Shown here in pieces: positions 1 to 6,694 of a DNA stretch of 34,644 bases. Position 1 is the stretch's first letter; each line of letters begins with the position of its first letter. A program made the translations under genes and the position numbers. The notes beneath the pieces are model-generated. The model was not told the DNA's origin and did not search any database. It saw only the letters and a program-made list of their open reading frames with translations. Source of the DNA: an uncultured Bacteroidales bacterium (GTDB lineage Bacteria; Bacteroidota; Bacteroidia; Bacteroidales; WCHB1-69). The stretch is taken from contig CALAVA010000010.1 of the NCBI GenBank assembly GCA_937892025.1, positions 1 to 34,644 on the forward strand. Direction: 5' to 3'.

Positions 1-2
1 AC

Positions 3-46
3 GTGTTCTTGAAATTGATTAAGAACACCACGATTTCAATCGTGGG
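3..46 (-). other. Two adjacent hairpins after a small-gene operon
   Basis: Two perfect inverted repeats lie side by side: GTGTTCTT/AAGAACAC at about 3-28, and a 7-bp stem CCACGAT/ATCGTGG closed by a four-base loop at about 29-46. On the minus strand they come at the end of the 59-codon gene, whose stop codon sits in the loop region. The window ends before any T-run can be seen, so whether this is a terminator, a processing site or an RNA 3' end cannot be decided. Confidence 0.4.
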
Positions 47-215
47 AGTATGTCAACTTATAAAAATTGTTATCTTCATCATTTCTTATGAAAGATAATC
101 TTATTGAATCAACAGATAATAGTTTTTTTTTCGAAAACTTTCTGTTTTTAAAATAAAAAACTTCAGTATATACATAAGAATTTTTACAAAACTTGATTGT
201 TGGTAGACATCTCAT
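36..215 (-). CDS. Small unknown protein, 59 aa, last gene of operon
   Basis: A 59-codon reading frame begins with ATG at 215 and ends with TGA at 36-38. Its ATG overlaps the TGA of the upstream 72-residue gene (ATGA, 4-base overlap), the same coupling seen between the other genes of this operon, which is the main argument that it is real. The product begins MRCLPTIKFC, is basic and lysine-rich in the middle (RKFSKKK) and ends YKLTYSHD. I recognise no domain, signal peptide or membrane segment. It may be a small early phage protein, with no function inferred. Confidence 0.5.
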   Translation of the reverse strand: MRCLPTIKFCKNSYVYTEVFYFKNRKFSKKKLLSVDSIRLSFIRNDEDNNFYKLTYSHD

Positions 216-430
216 ATTGTTTCCTTTCTCATAAACATTGTATTTTTGGTGTAGTCTTTTAATTCATTATATCTTTCAGGCTGTTTTACTTTGTTTAATG
301 ATTTTATTTCTGCCACCGAATTTTTTCCATATTTTGGATTTGGCGTAAAAACGTGCTTATATTTGAATTTATTGTCGCCTACATAGAAAGAATAAAGATT
401 GTCAATATTAGCATAATCTTTTCGCATCAT
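212..430 (-). CDS. Small unknown protein, 72 aa
   Basis: The frame starts at one of two tandem ATGs (430 or 427) and stops with TGA at 212-214. If the first ATG is used, it overlaps the stop of the 76-residue gene upstream by four bases, which argues for translational coupling in the same transcript. The product is short, basic and tyrosine/lysine-rich (MMRKDYANID...), with no recognisable motif, signal peptide or membrane span. Position and coupling place it in the helicase/glycosyltransferase operon. Function unknown. Confidence 0.6.
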   Translation of the reverse strand: MMRKDYANIDNLYSFYVGDNKFKYKHVFTPNPKYGKNSVAEIKSLNKVKQPERYNELKDYTKNTMFMRKETI

Positions 431-657
431 ATTTTATTGGTTTTTACAATATGTATTCCTTCGTTTGAGTTTTTAAAAAATGTATTATTGTCCTCAAGAT
501 ATAGTGTATCAATTATATGAGAAACACCGTTTTTACCACAGTCATAAAAAGAATCATAAGGAACCGGCCCAAACGTTGCAACAGTGTCTTCGTCATATAT
601 ATACAAATTATCGTTGTCTGAATTTAATTTTTTTGAACGTCTAATCGCTTTACTCAT
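427..657 (-). CDS. Small unknown protein, 76 aa
   Basis: ATG at 657 overlaps the last codons of the helicase gene (stop at 650) by eight bases, and its own TGA overlaps the start of the next small gene, so the three are read as one unit. The protein begins MSKAIRRSKKLNSDNDNLY and has an acidic, tyrosine-rich middle. No family recognised. Small unknown genes interleaved with replication genes are usual in early regions of large phages, but nothing in the sequence shows a role. Confidence 0.6.
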   Translation of the reverse strand: MSKAIRRSKKLNSDNDNLYIYDEDTVATFGPVPYDSFYDCGKNGVSHIIDTLYLEDNNTFFKNSNEGIHIVKTNKI

Positions 658-2239
658 CTTTTTCTATTTCAGTTCTTATTGTTTCCAATTCTTTATATAG
701 CATGTTTTTTTCTAAAAAAAAGTTTTTTGGCCTTATTTCTGATTCTGAAACAAAATTTAAACTATTTTTTGGCCTTGTACACATGACATATTGAAGATGT
801 TTTTCTTCTTCAATTTCCCATTGGCTTTCTGCAAGTTGGCTTGGAATTAAAGACGGACATATAATAAACACATTGTCTGCTTCAAGTCCTTTGGCTCTGT
901 GTATTGTTGATAATTCTATTCCGCCATTTTCTTCATTTGAAAACACGTCATTTATGAATTTTTCAACATCAGTCCTAGTTTCTACCGTTTTTGGGAAAGA
1001 TTCTATGGCTTTGATATTGTCAAGTAATGAAAGTATAATTGGATTTGTCATTGTTTCTTTCTTGTCAAGTCCGCTTTCTTCCGTAAAGAAATCCCAAGTA
1101 GCAATAAGCCTATGTTTTAAACTATCAATTATTTCTTTTGGAGTTTCCCCATAAGAGCAGTCTATCGCAGTTATTAATGATTTACCAAGTTCTTCTCCAT
1201 TAAAGTACATTTTTTTTCCTTGAGATACACCAAGTCTATAAAAATCCATTAACGGAGAAATGTTTCTACAAAGAACCATATCACCATTTTTTATATCATT
1301 TACGTGCGTTTCAAAATTAACAGAACCTTCAGGCGCATTTTCTCTTGCATGAATGTTGTTTTTTGTGTAACGCTTTGCGTATTCTATGATTTTAGTTCCA
1401 CACCTATAATTTGTGGTTAACGGAAATTCAACGGAATCACGTCTGAATTGCGTTGTGTCTTTTAAATGCTCAAATGAATCCGTATCTGAGCCGCACCAAG
1501 AATTAATGGCCTGGTCTCTGTCGCCAAATGAAAACATTCTTGTTTCTCTTTTAAAGCATCTACTAATAACATCTTGCTGTGCAATTGAAGCGTCTTGTGC
1601 CTCGTCAAGCATTATAATGTCAGCAGTATACATTTTTGTGAAATACCCATATTGACTTGGATACCATAATAAATCTTGGAAATCAACTACATCTGTCTTA
1701 TTGTATCCCCATTCAAGAATTTTATTTACAAATGCGCATTCATCGGCAATTAAAATCATATTATATTTCTTTTCTGCCAATCTTTTTAATTCACGTTCAG
1801 ACTTTTTAAGATTGTACCTTGCTTTGTTTAACAAATCGAAAGCATTTGACTTGTACATCATTTTTGCGTTTCTTGGTAACTCAAAATATGCTTCAGTACC
1901 AAGTTCGTTCATGTTTTTATTAATATAATTTCTATATTTGTCATCGTCAATATTTGGATTAAATCCAAAGTGTTCGACAAACATTCGATAAGCAAGTCCG
2001 TGAATCGTATATACCCTTACATTCTTTTTATCCCCGATTTTTTCAGCCAACGTATCTCTTGTTGACCTATTATGGGACAACAACATTATTTTTTTATCAG
2101 ATTTGATTCTGTTTGCACATTCAATAAGTGTTGTCGTTTTACCAGCGCCTGCAACAGCCTGAACAATCATATTTTGAATGCCGTGCTCTGCAAAATCAAA
2201 TATTCTATTTTGTTCTTCGCTAAAATTAAAGTTTGCCAT
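650..2239 (-). CDS. Superfamily 1 DNA helicase (UvrD/PcrA/Dda-like)
   Basis: A 529-residue ATP-dependent DNA helicase, expected to unwind DNA in phage replication, recombination or repair. An N-terminal Q-motif-like SEEQNRIF is followed by Walker A AVAGAGKTTTL (GAGKTT at residues 31-36), Walker B LDEAQDAS (DEAQD at 212-216), motif III-like SFGDRDQAINSW with TTNYRC after it, motif V STIHRAKGLEADNV and motif VI YVMCTRPKN near residue 490. This is the UvrD-like order; at about 530 residues it is shorter than UvrD (about 720) and nearer in size to T4 Dda, so the accessory domains are reduced. The ATG overlaps the TAA of the upstream glycosyltransferase gene (TAATG). Whether it is a Dda functional equivalent is inference. 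Confidence 0.9.
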   Translation of the reverse strand: MANFNFSEEQNRIFDFAEHGIQNMIVQAVAGAGKTTTLIECANRIKSDKKIMLLSHNRSTRDTLAEKIGDKKNVRVYTIHGLAYRMFVEHFGFNPNIDDDKYRNYINKNMNELGTEAYFELPRNAKMMYKSNAFDLLNKARYNLKKSERELKRLAEKKYNMILIADECAFVNKILEWGYNKTDVVDFQDLLWYPSQYGYFTKMYTADIIMLDEAQDASIAQQDVISRCFKRETRMFSFGDRDQAINSWCGSDTDSFEHLKDTTQFRRDSVEFPLTTNYRCGTKIIEYAKRYTKNNIHARENAPEGSVNFETHVNDIKNGDMVLCRNISPLMDFYRLGVSQGKKMYFNGEELGKSLITAIDCSYGETPKEIIDSLKHRLIATWDFFTEESGLDKKETMTNPIILSLLDNIKAIESFPKTVETRTDVEKFINDVFSNEENGGIELSTIHRAKGLEADNVFIICPSLIPSQLAESQWEIEEEKHLQYVMCTRPKNSLNFVSESEIRPKNFFLEKNMLYKELETIRTEIEKDE

Positions 2240-2991
2240 TATTCAAAATTTTCATATTCACCATTACTAAGATACAAATGTTTAGCAAACGCAAGATGCG
2301 TATAGTCCTCTTTTAATTCTTTAAATGCAAGTTCACCATTTTCGTCTTCTCCAATGTAAGATTCACCCTTTTTACTCGCGTAAAGATAATACATTTGTAG
2401 CATAACTGGATTTATTTCACCTATATATGTGATATAACAATATCCAAAGAATATCGGCCCTGTTCTTTTGATAATCCAAGGGTCCATTGTTCCACTATCA
2501 TAAGTTTTTATTAAATAATCAAGACAAAATTTTATAAATGGATGCTTTTTCCTCGCGCCAAAAAATCCATTACATATTGATGGATAATAGAAATCAGTTG
2601 AATTACAAAAAATTATGTCAGCATCAACGTGAGATAACTCAGAAATGTTTCTGTAGACTTCAAAATCAGCGTCAAAATAATATCCACCATATAGATATAC
2701 GACATAAAGTCTAACAACGTCAACATATGAAGCGATTTCTTTCATTTCTTCGGCAACCTCAAATATTTTTTTACCATAATCATCGGCATTTTCTTTTAGC
2801 CATTCCAAATCGTCATCACGCCATCCATATATCATCCAATCACTTGTACTAACATCAACCCATCCTTTCAATTCATTATAGTAGCAATCTGGCGGATTTT
2901 CTCCCTTCCAAATAATGTGAATACACTTTTCAATGCCATTGTATTCCACTTCATTTAAGTTATCTATTTCTCGTATGTTATACTTGTTCAT
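2239..2991 (-). CDS. GT32-like glycosyltransferase with DXD motif
   Basis: A 250-residue protein resembling the OCH1/capsular glycosyltransferase family (Gly_transf_sug, GT32). IHIIWKGENPP at residues 24-34 is the typical N-terminal strand of the family, and YGGYYFDADFEVYRN (from about 101) carries the DXD metal/nucleotide-sugar motif as DAD at 107-109. No signal peptide or membrane helix, so it is probably cytosolic. In a phage it could glycosylate modified DNA bases, a virion protein or a host surface sugar; the two DNA methylases nearby make DNA modification thinkable, but the family more often acts on glycans. It is the first clear gene of the operon leading into the helicase. Family certain, substrate unknown. 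Confidence 0.8.
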   Translation of the reverse strand: MNKYNIREIDNLNEVEYNGIEKCIHIIWKGENPPDCYYNELKGWVDVSTSDWMIYGWRDDDLEWLKENADDYGKKIFEVAEEMKEIASYVDVVRLYVVYLYGGYYFDADFEVYRNISELSHVDADIIFCNSTDFYYPSICNGFFGARKKHPFIKFCLDYLIKTYDSGTMDPWIIKRTGPIFFGYCYITYIGEINPVMLQMYYLYASKKGESYIGEDENGELAFKELKEDYTHLAFAKHLYLSNGEYENFE

Positions 2992-3073
2992 TATTCAAAT
3001 CATCGTTATCTTTATATAAATAATACATTCTATCCATCATATTTTTATATGATGCTGACAATTCATTTTTCAC
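2978..3073 (-). CDS. Possible minigene after methylase amber stop
   Basis: In the same frame as the upstream methylase and just after its TAG stop (3095-3097), 38 sense codons run to a TAA at 2978-2980. A GTG at 3073 would give a 31-residue, helix-like acidic peptide ending DNDDLNNEQV that overlaps the glycosyltransferase start by 14 bases. Alternatively, suppression of the TAG would extend the methylase. No family match. It may be chance. Confidence 0.25.
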   Translation of the reverse strand: MKNELSASYKNMMDRMYYLYKDNDDLNNEQV

Positions 3074-3094
3074 AAAATCAATTTCAGGCTCAAT

Positions 3095-3847
3095 CTATTG
3101 GTTATTGAATGTGCTAATAGAAGATTTAGGTATAAATAATCTTTCTGTTGCGTTCTTTGTAATTGTCGGATTCATTGCGTTTGTTAGTTTTTTGCTCCAA
3201 ATACACTCAAATGAATCAGGCATACCATATTCGGAAATTAAAATCGTATGACCTTTATCTGCCATTTCATGGCACCAAGAATAAAATGATTCAAAATCAA
3301 ACTTTCTTGAAAATTGGTATTCTTTTGTATTCCTATAAGGAGGGTCGCAATAAATAATTGAATTATCAGGTATATTAATCGAAAAATAATCCCCACTTTG
3401 CCATACAACGCCTTTAAGGTCTTCTACTTGTTTCATTGTGTTGGCAATGTTTTCTGCAATATAATTCCTTGCTTTTCCGTTTTTCCCAATAACATTATGG
3501 CCAGAATATCCCCCGTCAAAAAATCTTCCATTAAAAGAACCCATATATCCAACCCAACCAATTATATCATCAGTATATTTGTTATTCTTACCATGGAAGC
3601 AATCCCTTACGTCACAATAAAATTCTTTTGAAATCTCCATAGGCATTTGTTTACCTTCAGTTAACGATTTCCACATTGCGATAAGATATTTATTCTTGTC
3701 TGAAGCAACCCTATTTCCTATAACACGCTGAATAACAGAGCAGCTTCCGCAAAAAGGCTCAACATACCATTGGTCTTCTTTCCTGTTTTGCAAAATTATA
3801 GGCAAAATATCTCCAACAATTCGATTTTTATTACCTTGATATTTCAT
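3095..3847 (-). CDS. D12-class DNA adenine N6-methyltransferase
   Basis: A 250-residue methylase of the Dam/D12 type, transferring a methyl group from S-adenosylmethionine to adenine N6 in DNA. KYQGNKNRI at 2-10 corresponds to the family's N-terminal YxGxK motif, YVEPFCGSCSV at 28-38 is the AdoMet-binding FxGxG-type motif, and CDPPY (DPPY at 168-171) is the catalytic motif. Length fits Dam-like enzymes (about 250-280). It could protect phage DNA from host restriction; the target site cannot be read from the sequence. It ends with TAG, one of only two genes here to do so. A host-type promoter lies just upstream, consistent with early expression. Confidence 0.9.
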   Translation of the reverse strand: MKYQGNKNRIVGDILPIILQNRKEDQWYVEPFCGSCSVIQRVIGNRVASDKNKYLIAMWKSLTEGKQMPMEISKEFYCDVRDCFHGKNNKYTDDIIGWVGYMGSFNGRFFDGGYSGHNVIGKNGKARNYIAENIANTMKQVEDLKGVVWQSGDYFSINIPDNSIIYCDPPYRNTKEYQFSRKFDFESFYSWCHEMADKGHTILISEYGMPDSFECIWSKKLTNAMNPTITKNATERLFIPKSSISTFNNQ

Positions 3848-3865
3848 TTATGAAATATTTTTATT

Positions 3866-3896
3866 CAAATATACAAAAAAATAATTTTTTTTCAAA
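3866..3896 (-). promoter_or_regulatory. Host-type (Bacteroidetes) promoter for the methylase operon
   Basis: On the minus strand TTTG (3893-3896) is followed after 19 bases by TATATTTG (3866-3873), matching the Bacteroidetes housekeeping pattern TTTG-N19-21-TAnnTTTG exactly. It lies about 20 bases upstream of the methylase ATG at 3847. Confidence 0.65.
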
Positions 3897-3988
3897 AGTT
3901 AATAATAATTATATTCATAAAAAACATTTAGTATAGTGAGCGCATAAATCAAGTATGTTACCGAGCGCCGTTTACTCGAATAGTTTTT

Positions 3989-4012
3989 AGCGGGCTTATG
4001 TCCGCTTTTTTT
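3989..4012 (+). terminator. Rho-independent-type terminator before late promoter
   Basis: AGCGG / CCGCT stem with an eight-base loop followed by seven T. It ends about ten bases before the late-type promoter of the SprT-like gene. No plus-strand gene precedes it, so it either insulates the locus or ends a short RNA. Confidence 0.6.
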
Positions 4013-4020
4013 ATGCCATA

Positions 4021-4030
4021 AACTATTTAT
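4021..4030 (+). promoter_or_regulatory. Putative phage late promoter AACTATTTAT
   Basis: Member of the recurring (A/G)ACTATTTAT set; 21 bases before the ATG at 4052, directly after a terminator. Confidence 0.6.
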
Positions 4031-4051
4031 ACTTAAAGAAAGTAGCACATA

Positions 4052-5197
4052 ATGGTTCCTAATCTACAATGGATAAAACAAAATTTTGACTTTTTTAATC
4101 AAAAATATTTTGGTAATAGTCTACCGACACCTAAATTTGTTTTAGGATGTCCAGGTGACTTATGGGGGTATTATGATGGTGACGCTACTGCATTATTCGG
4201 TGAACGAATAACAAGAGTTAATTCACCAGGAACCATAGCGTTAACAACAGCGTATTCAAGAAATGAGCGTTCTATACAAAATACGCTTATTCACGAAATG
4301 ATACATATGTACATTATTGTTGTACTTAGAAAACTTCCATATGAAGAGCATAATGAAGATTTTTATCGTATGGCTAAATCCATAAACAGAGACGGATGGA
4401 ATATATCAGCAAATAACGACCTGTCTGATGATGACGTTCTCAACCAAGGGGAAGAGCCACAAGAATCCGGCAACGGAAACGAGCAACAGCCACAAGTTAG
4501 TTCAATAATATGTGTTGTAACTTCACAAACAAATAATGGAAATTGTGTTCTTGGAATGAAAGTAAGTGAGAATGATGTCCGTAATGCTGCTGCAATTAAA
4601 AATAGCGTTCTTGGTGCAGTATCAATTGCATTTTATAACGTACAATCGCCTGGGTTTGCACAAGAAAAATCCGATTTATCAAATTTGTATGGATTTACAG
4701 CAAACAATATTCAAGAACTAATACAAAAAATGTCATCTTATTACGGGGAAAACATTAATAATTTTAATTTTTCACAATTACAAATGAACGAGTCAAAACA
4801 AAATAAAAAATTATTGATTTCAGAAGAACAAGAAAAACGATTAATACAAATATTGAAAGAAGAAAATAGCGGAAAAAAAGTGTATTTTGTTGACCCTAAC
4901 AAGGTTTTGGCGTTAAAAAAGAAACTTGATGCACAATTTATTCCATTGGATTATGAACCAGAAAAACCAATAGGCGGAAAAGCCGTTTGTATGCGAATTG
5001 CTGGAAGATTAAGTCCAAAGACAAAACAAGTAATTGAGCAACTTTATGAAGAAGATTTGGCTGATTGCGCTGCCGATATTTGTAAGAATATGTTTTTAGA
5101 TAATGATGAATGTGAAAAATTTGCAAAATTAGTCACAAACAAGTGGTTACACAATAAGATTGGCGTACACGGTATGCTTGACGTTAATTGTTTCTAA
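4052..5197 (+). CDS. SprT-like zinc metallopeptidase with extra domains
   Basis: 381 residues. The first about 120 resemble the SprT/Spartan fold: an N-terminal helix with FFNQKYFGNSLPTPKF, then HEMIHMY at 81-87 (HExxH zinc site) and EEHNEDFYRMA, where His100 is the likely third zinc ligand. Glu82 is the catalytic residue. A Gln/Glu-rich linker (about 130-150) leads to an unknown middle domain and a C-terminal domain that begins near residue 255 with KLLISEEQEKRLIQIL, a short helical motif related to ones at the N-termini of other late genes here. SprT-like domains cut DNA-protein crosslinks or other proteins. Expression from a late-type promoter suggests a virion-associated rather than an early role, which is inference. 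The next gene follows after three bases. Confidence 0.75.
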   Translation: MVPNLQWIKQNFDFFNQKYFGNSLPTPKFVLGCPGDLWGYYDGDATALFGERITRVNSPGTIALTTAYSRNERSIQNTLIHEMIHMYIIVVLRKLPYEEHNEDFYRMAKSINRDGWNISANNDLSDDDVLNQGEEPQESGNGNEQQPQVSSIICVVTSQTNNGNCVLGMKVSENDVRNAAAIKNSVLGAVSIAFYNVQSPGFAQEKSDLSNLYGFTANNIQELIQKMSSYYGENINNFNFSQLQMNESKQNKKLLISEEQEKRLIQILKEENSGKKVYFVDPNKVLALKKKLDAQFIPLDYEPEKPIGGKAVCMRIAGRLSPKTKQVIEQLYEEDLADCAADICKNMFLDNDECEKFAKLVTNKWLHNKIGVHGMLDVNCF

Positions 5198-5200
5198 GTT

Positions 5201-5776
5201 ATGAAAGTAATATTGACAGAATCACAATTAAAGTACCTTATTGAGATAACCACGTCTGACATTGATGCCGAATGTAAAGATGTGAATGTAAACGCAACAG
5301 ACGCACAAAAAGAGGCCGGGAACTATAAAATGGGCCATTTTTACATTAAAGGAATGCCAATATCAATAGAAAACCCAATCGGCTCAAAGAGAAAATATAA
5401 AGACGAAAATGGAAACGATGGTTTTGTTATAATGAAGAATCATTACGGATATTTTACAAATACAACAGGCAACGGAAAAGATGGAGATGCTGTTGACGTT
5501 TTTATTGGGCCGTACCCTGATGATTTTGAAATGGTATATGTTATTGACCAGAACGACAAAGACGGAGAATTTGATGAGAGTAAGGTAATGATTGGGTTCA
5601 AATCAAGACAAGAGGCGAAAAATGCCTATTTGTCAAATTACACAAAAGATTGGAGAGGTTTTAGAGCAATAACGGGAGTTTCATTAAAACTTTTCAAGAA
5701 ATGGCTTTACAGGGGAAATAAACAGAGAAAACCATTTGCTGAATATGTTGAAATACAAAAGAAAAAAATAGAATAA
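5201..5776 (+). CDS. Inorganic pyrophosphatase-type (InPase) domain protein
   Basis: 191 residues. From about residue 40 to the end it matches the inorganic-pyrophosphatase domain of phage polyvalent proteins and toxins: HFYIKGMPISIENPIGSKR, HYGYFTNTTGNGKDGDAVDVFIG (read in two parts), FEMVYVIDQ and ESKVMIGF are its usual landmarks. DGDAVDVFIGP corresponds to the acidic metal-binding core. The N-terminus MKVILTESQLKYLIE is a separate short motif repeated in other late proteins of this window. It is co-transcribed with the SprT-like gene and separated from it by three bases. In polyvalent proteins such domains are thought to enter the recipient cell with the DNA. Exact substrate unproven. Confidence 0.7.
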   Translation: MKVILTESQLKYLIEITTSDIDAECKDVNVNATDAQKEAGNYKMGHFYIKGMPISIENPIGSKRKYKDENGNDGFVIMKNHYGYFTNTTGNGKDGDAVDVFIGPYPDDFEMVYVIDQNDKDGEFDESKVMIGFKSRQEAKNAYLSNYTKDWRGFRAITGVSLKLFKKWLYRGNKQRKPFAEYVEIQKKKIE

Positions 5777-5832
5777 AGTAAAAATAATGGATGACTCTTT
5801 TTTTTATGATTTTCCTGATGGAAAACCCACCA

Positions 5833-6693
5833 TCAATAATTAAGAACTAAAACTTCATCTGTTGTTGTTTTGTCTCTGTCTATCGCGTGATACGAACAAT
5901 TTGAATAAGTTTTGTCAAGATGCAAAACATTATATTTTTGTGACCAATCAATGAGTATTTTATTTTCTTTTCCTTTGTTGTAAAAAACGTTTGAAAGTGC
6001 AAACTTTATTCCTCTTTCATTTATTTTATCCAAAAGTTCATATAGTTTGTTTTCAGTTGTTTCGTTCCAACCGTCTTGTTCGTTATACGTTGCGCAGGTG
6101 ATTAAATATGGAGGGTCACAATAAACAAAATCGTTTTCATTTAATTTTTCAACTTTAAGTTCTAGAAAATTTTTATTTGTAAAAATAATATTTTTATCAA
6201 TAATTGATTTATGGAAATTTATTAGATTTTTTTCTAACGATTTGTTAAAGTAACTTCTATCTTTTCCAAATGGCATATTGAATTTTCCGTAACGATTAAA
6301 ACGTATTTGGTGGTTAAAACTATAACATATCAATATAAATAAATCAATCGGGTTCTTTTCTATCGAATTATTGTAATCTTCCCTAAAAATATTATACCCG
6401 TCAGAATTGGTAATTGACAACGAGTATTTTTCTATAACTCCATTGATATATGACAATATTTCTTCAATGGAATACTTTTTGAATTCATTATAAATGTCTA
6501 TTACGTTTTTATTTATGTCATTGGCTATTATTCTGTTTCCAAACACATTTATTGCTATATCGCACCCGCCACAAAACAAATCAATAAAATCACCTTCAAT
6601 GCTTTCAGGAAATACCGGTAATAATTGTTTTATCAACTTAAACTTACCACCGGTATAATTCATTGGCGATTTTATAATGTTATTATTTTCCAT
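5833..6693 (-). CDS. Dam-like DNA adenine methylase (D12 class)
   Basis: 286 residues with the complete Dam order: NYTGGKFKLIKQLLPVFP near the N-terminus, FIDLFCGGCDIAIN at 37-50 (AdoMet binding), the RFNRYGKFNMPFGKD block (about 131-145) typical of Dam, and YCDPPY with DPPY at 193-196. This looks closer to classical Dam (about 278 residues) than the 250-residue methylase at 3095-3847, with which it shares only the motifs. The gene starts two bases after the stop of the Clp-like gene and is probably expressed with it. Function is DNA adenine methylation; recognition site not deducible. Convergent with the pyrophosphatase-domain gene. Confidence 0.9.
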   Translation of the reverse strand: MENNNIIKSPMNYTGGKFKLIKQLLPVFPESIEGDFIDLFCGGCDIAINVFGNRIIANDINKNVIDIYNEFKKYSIEEILSYINGVIEKYSLSITNSDGYNIFREDYNNSIEKNPIDLFILICYSFNHQIRFNRYGKFNMPFGKDRSYFNKSLEKNLINFHKSIIDKNIIFTNKNFLELKVEKLNENDFVYCDPPYLITCATYNEQDGWNETTENKLYELLDKINERGIKFALSNVFYNKGKENKILIDWSQKYNVLHLDKTYSNCSYHAIDRDKTTTDEVLVLNY

Positions 6694-6694
6694 A

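Noticed and set aside
5787..5843. 18-codon frame starting MDDSFFYDF between the pyrophosphatase gene and the methylase
   Set aside because: Overlaps the convergent methylase end, has no supporting context, and is short enough to be chance.
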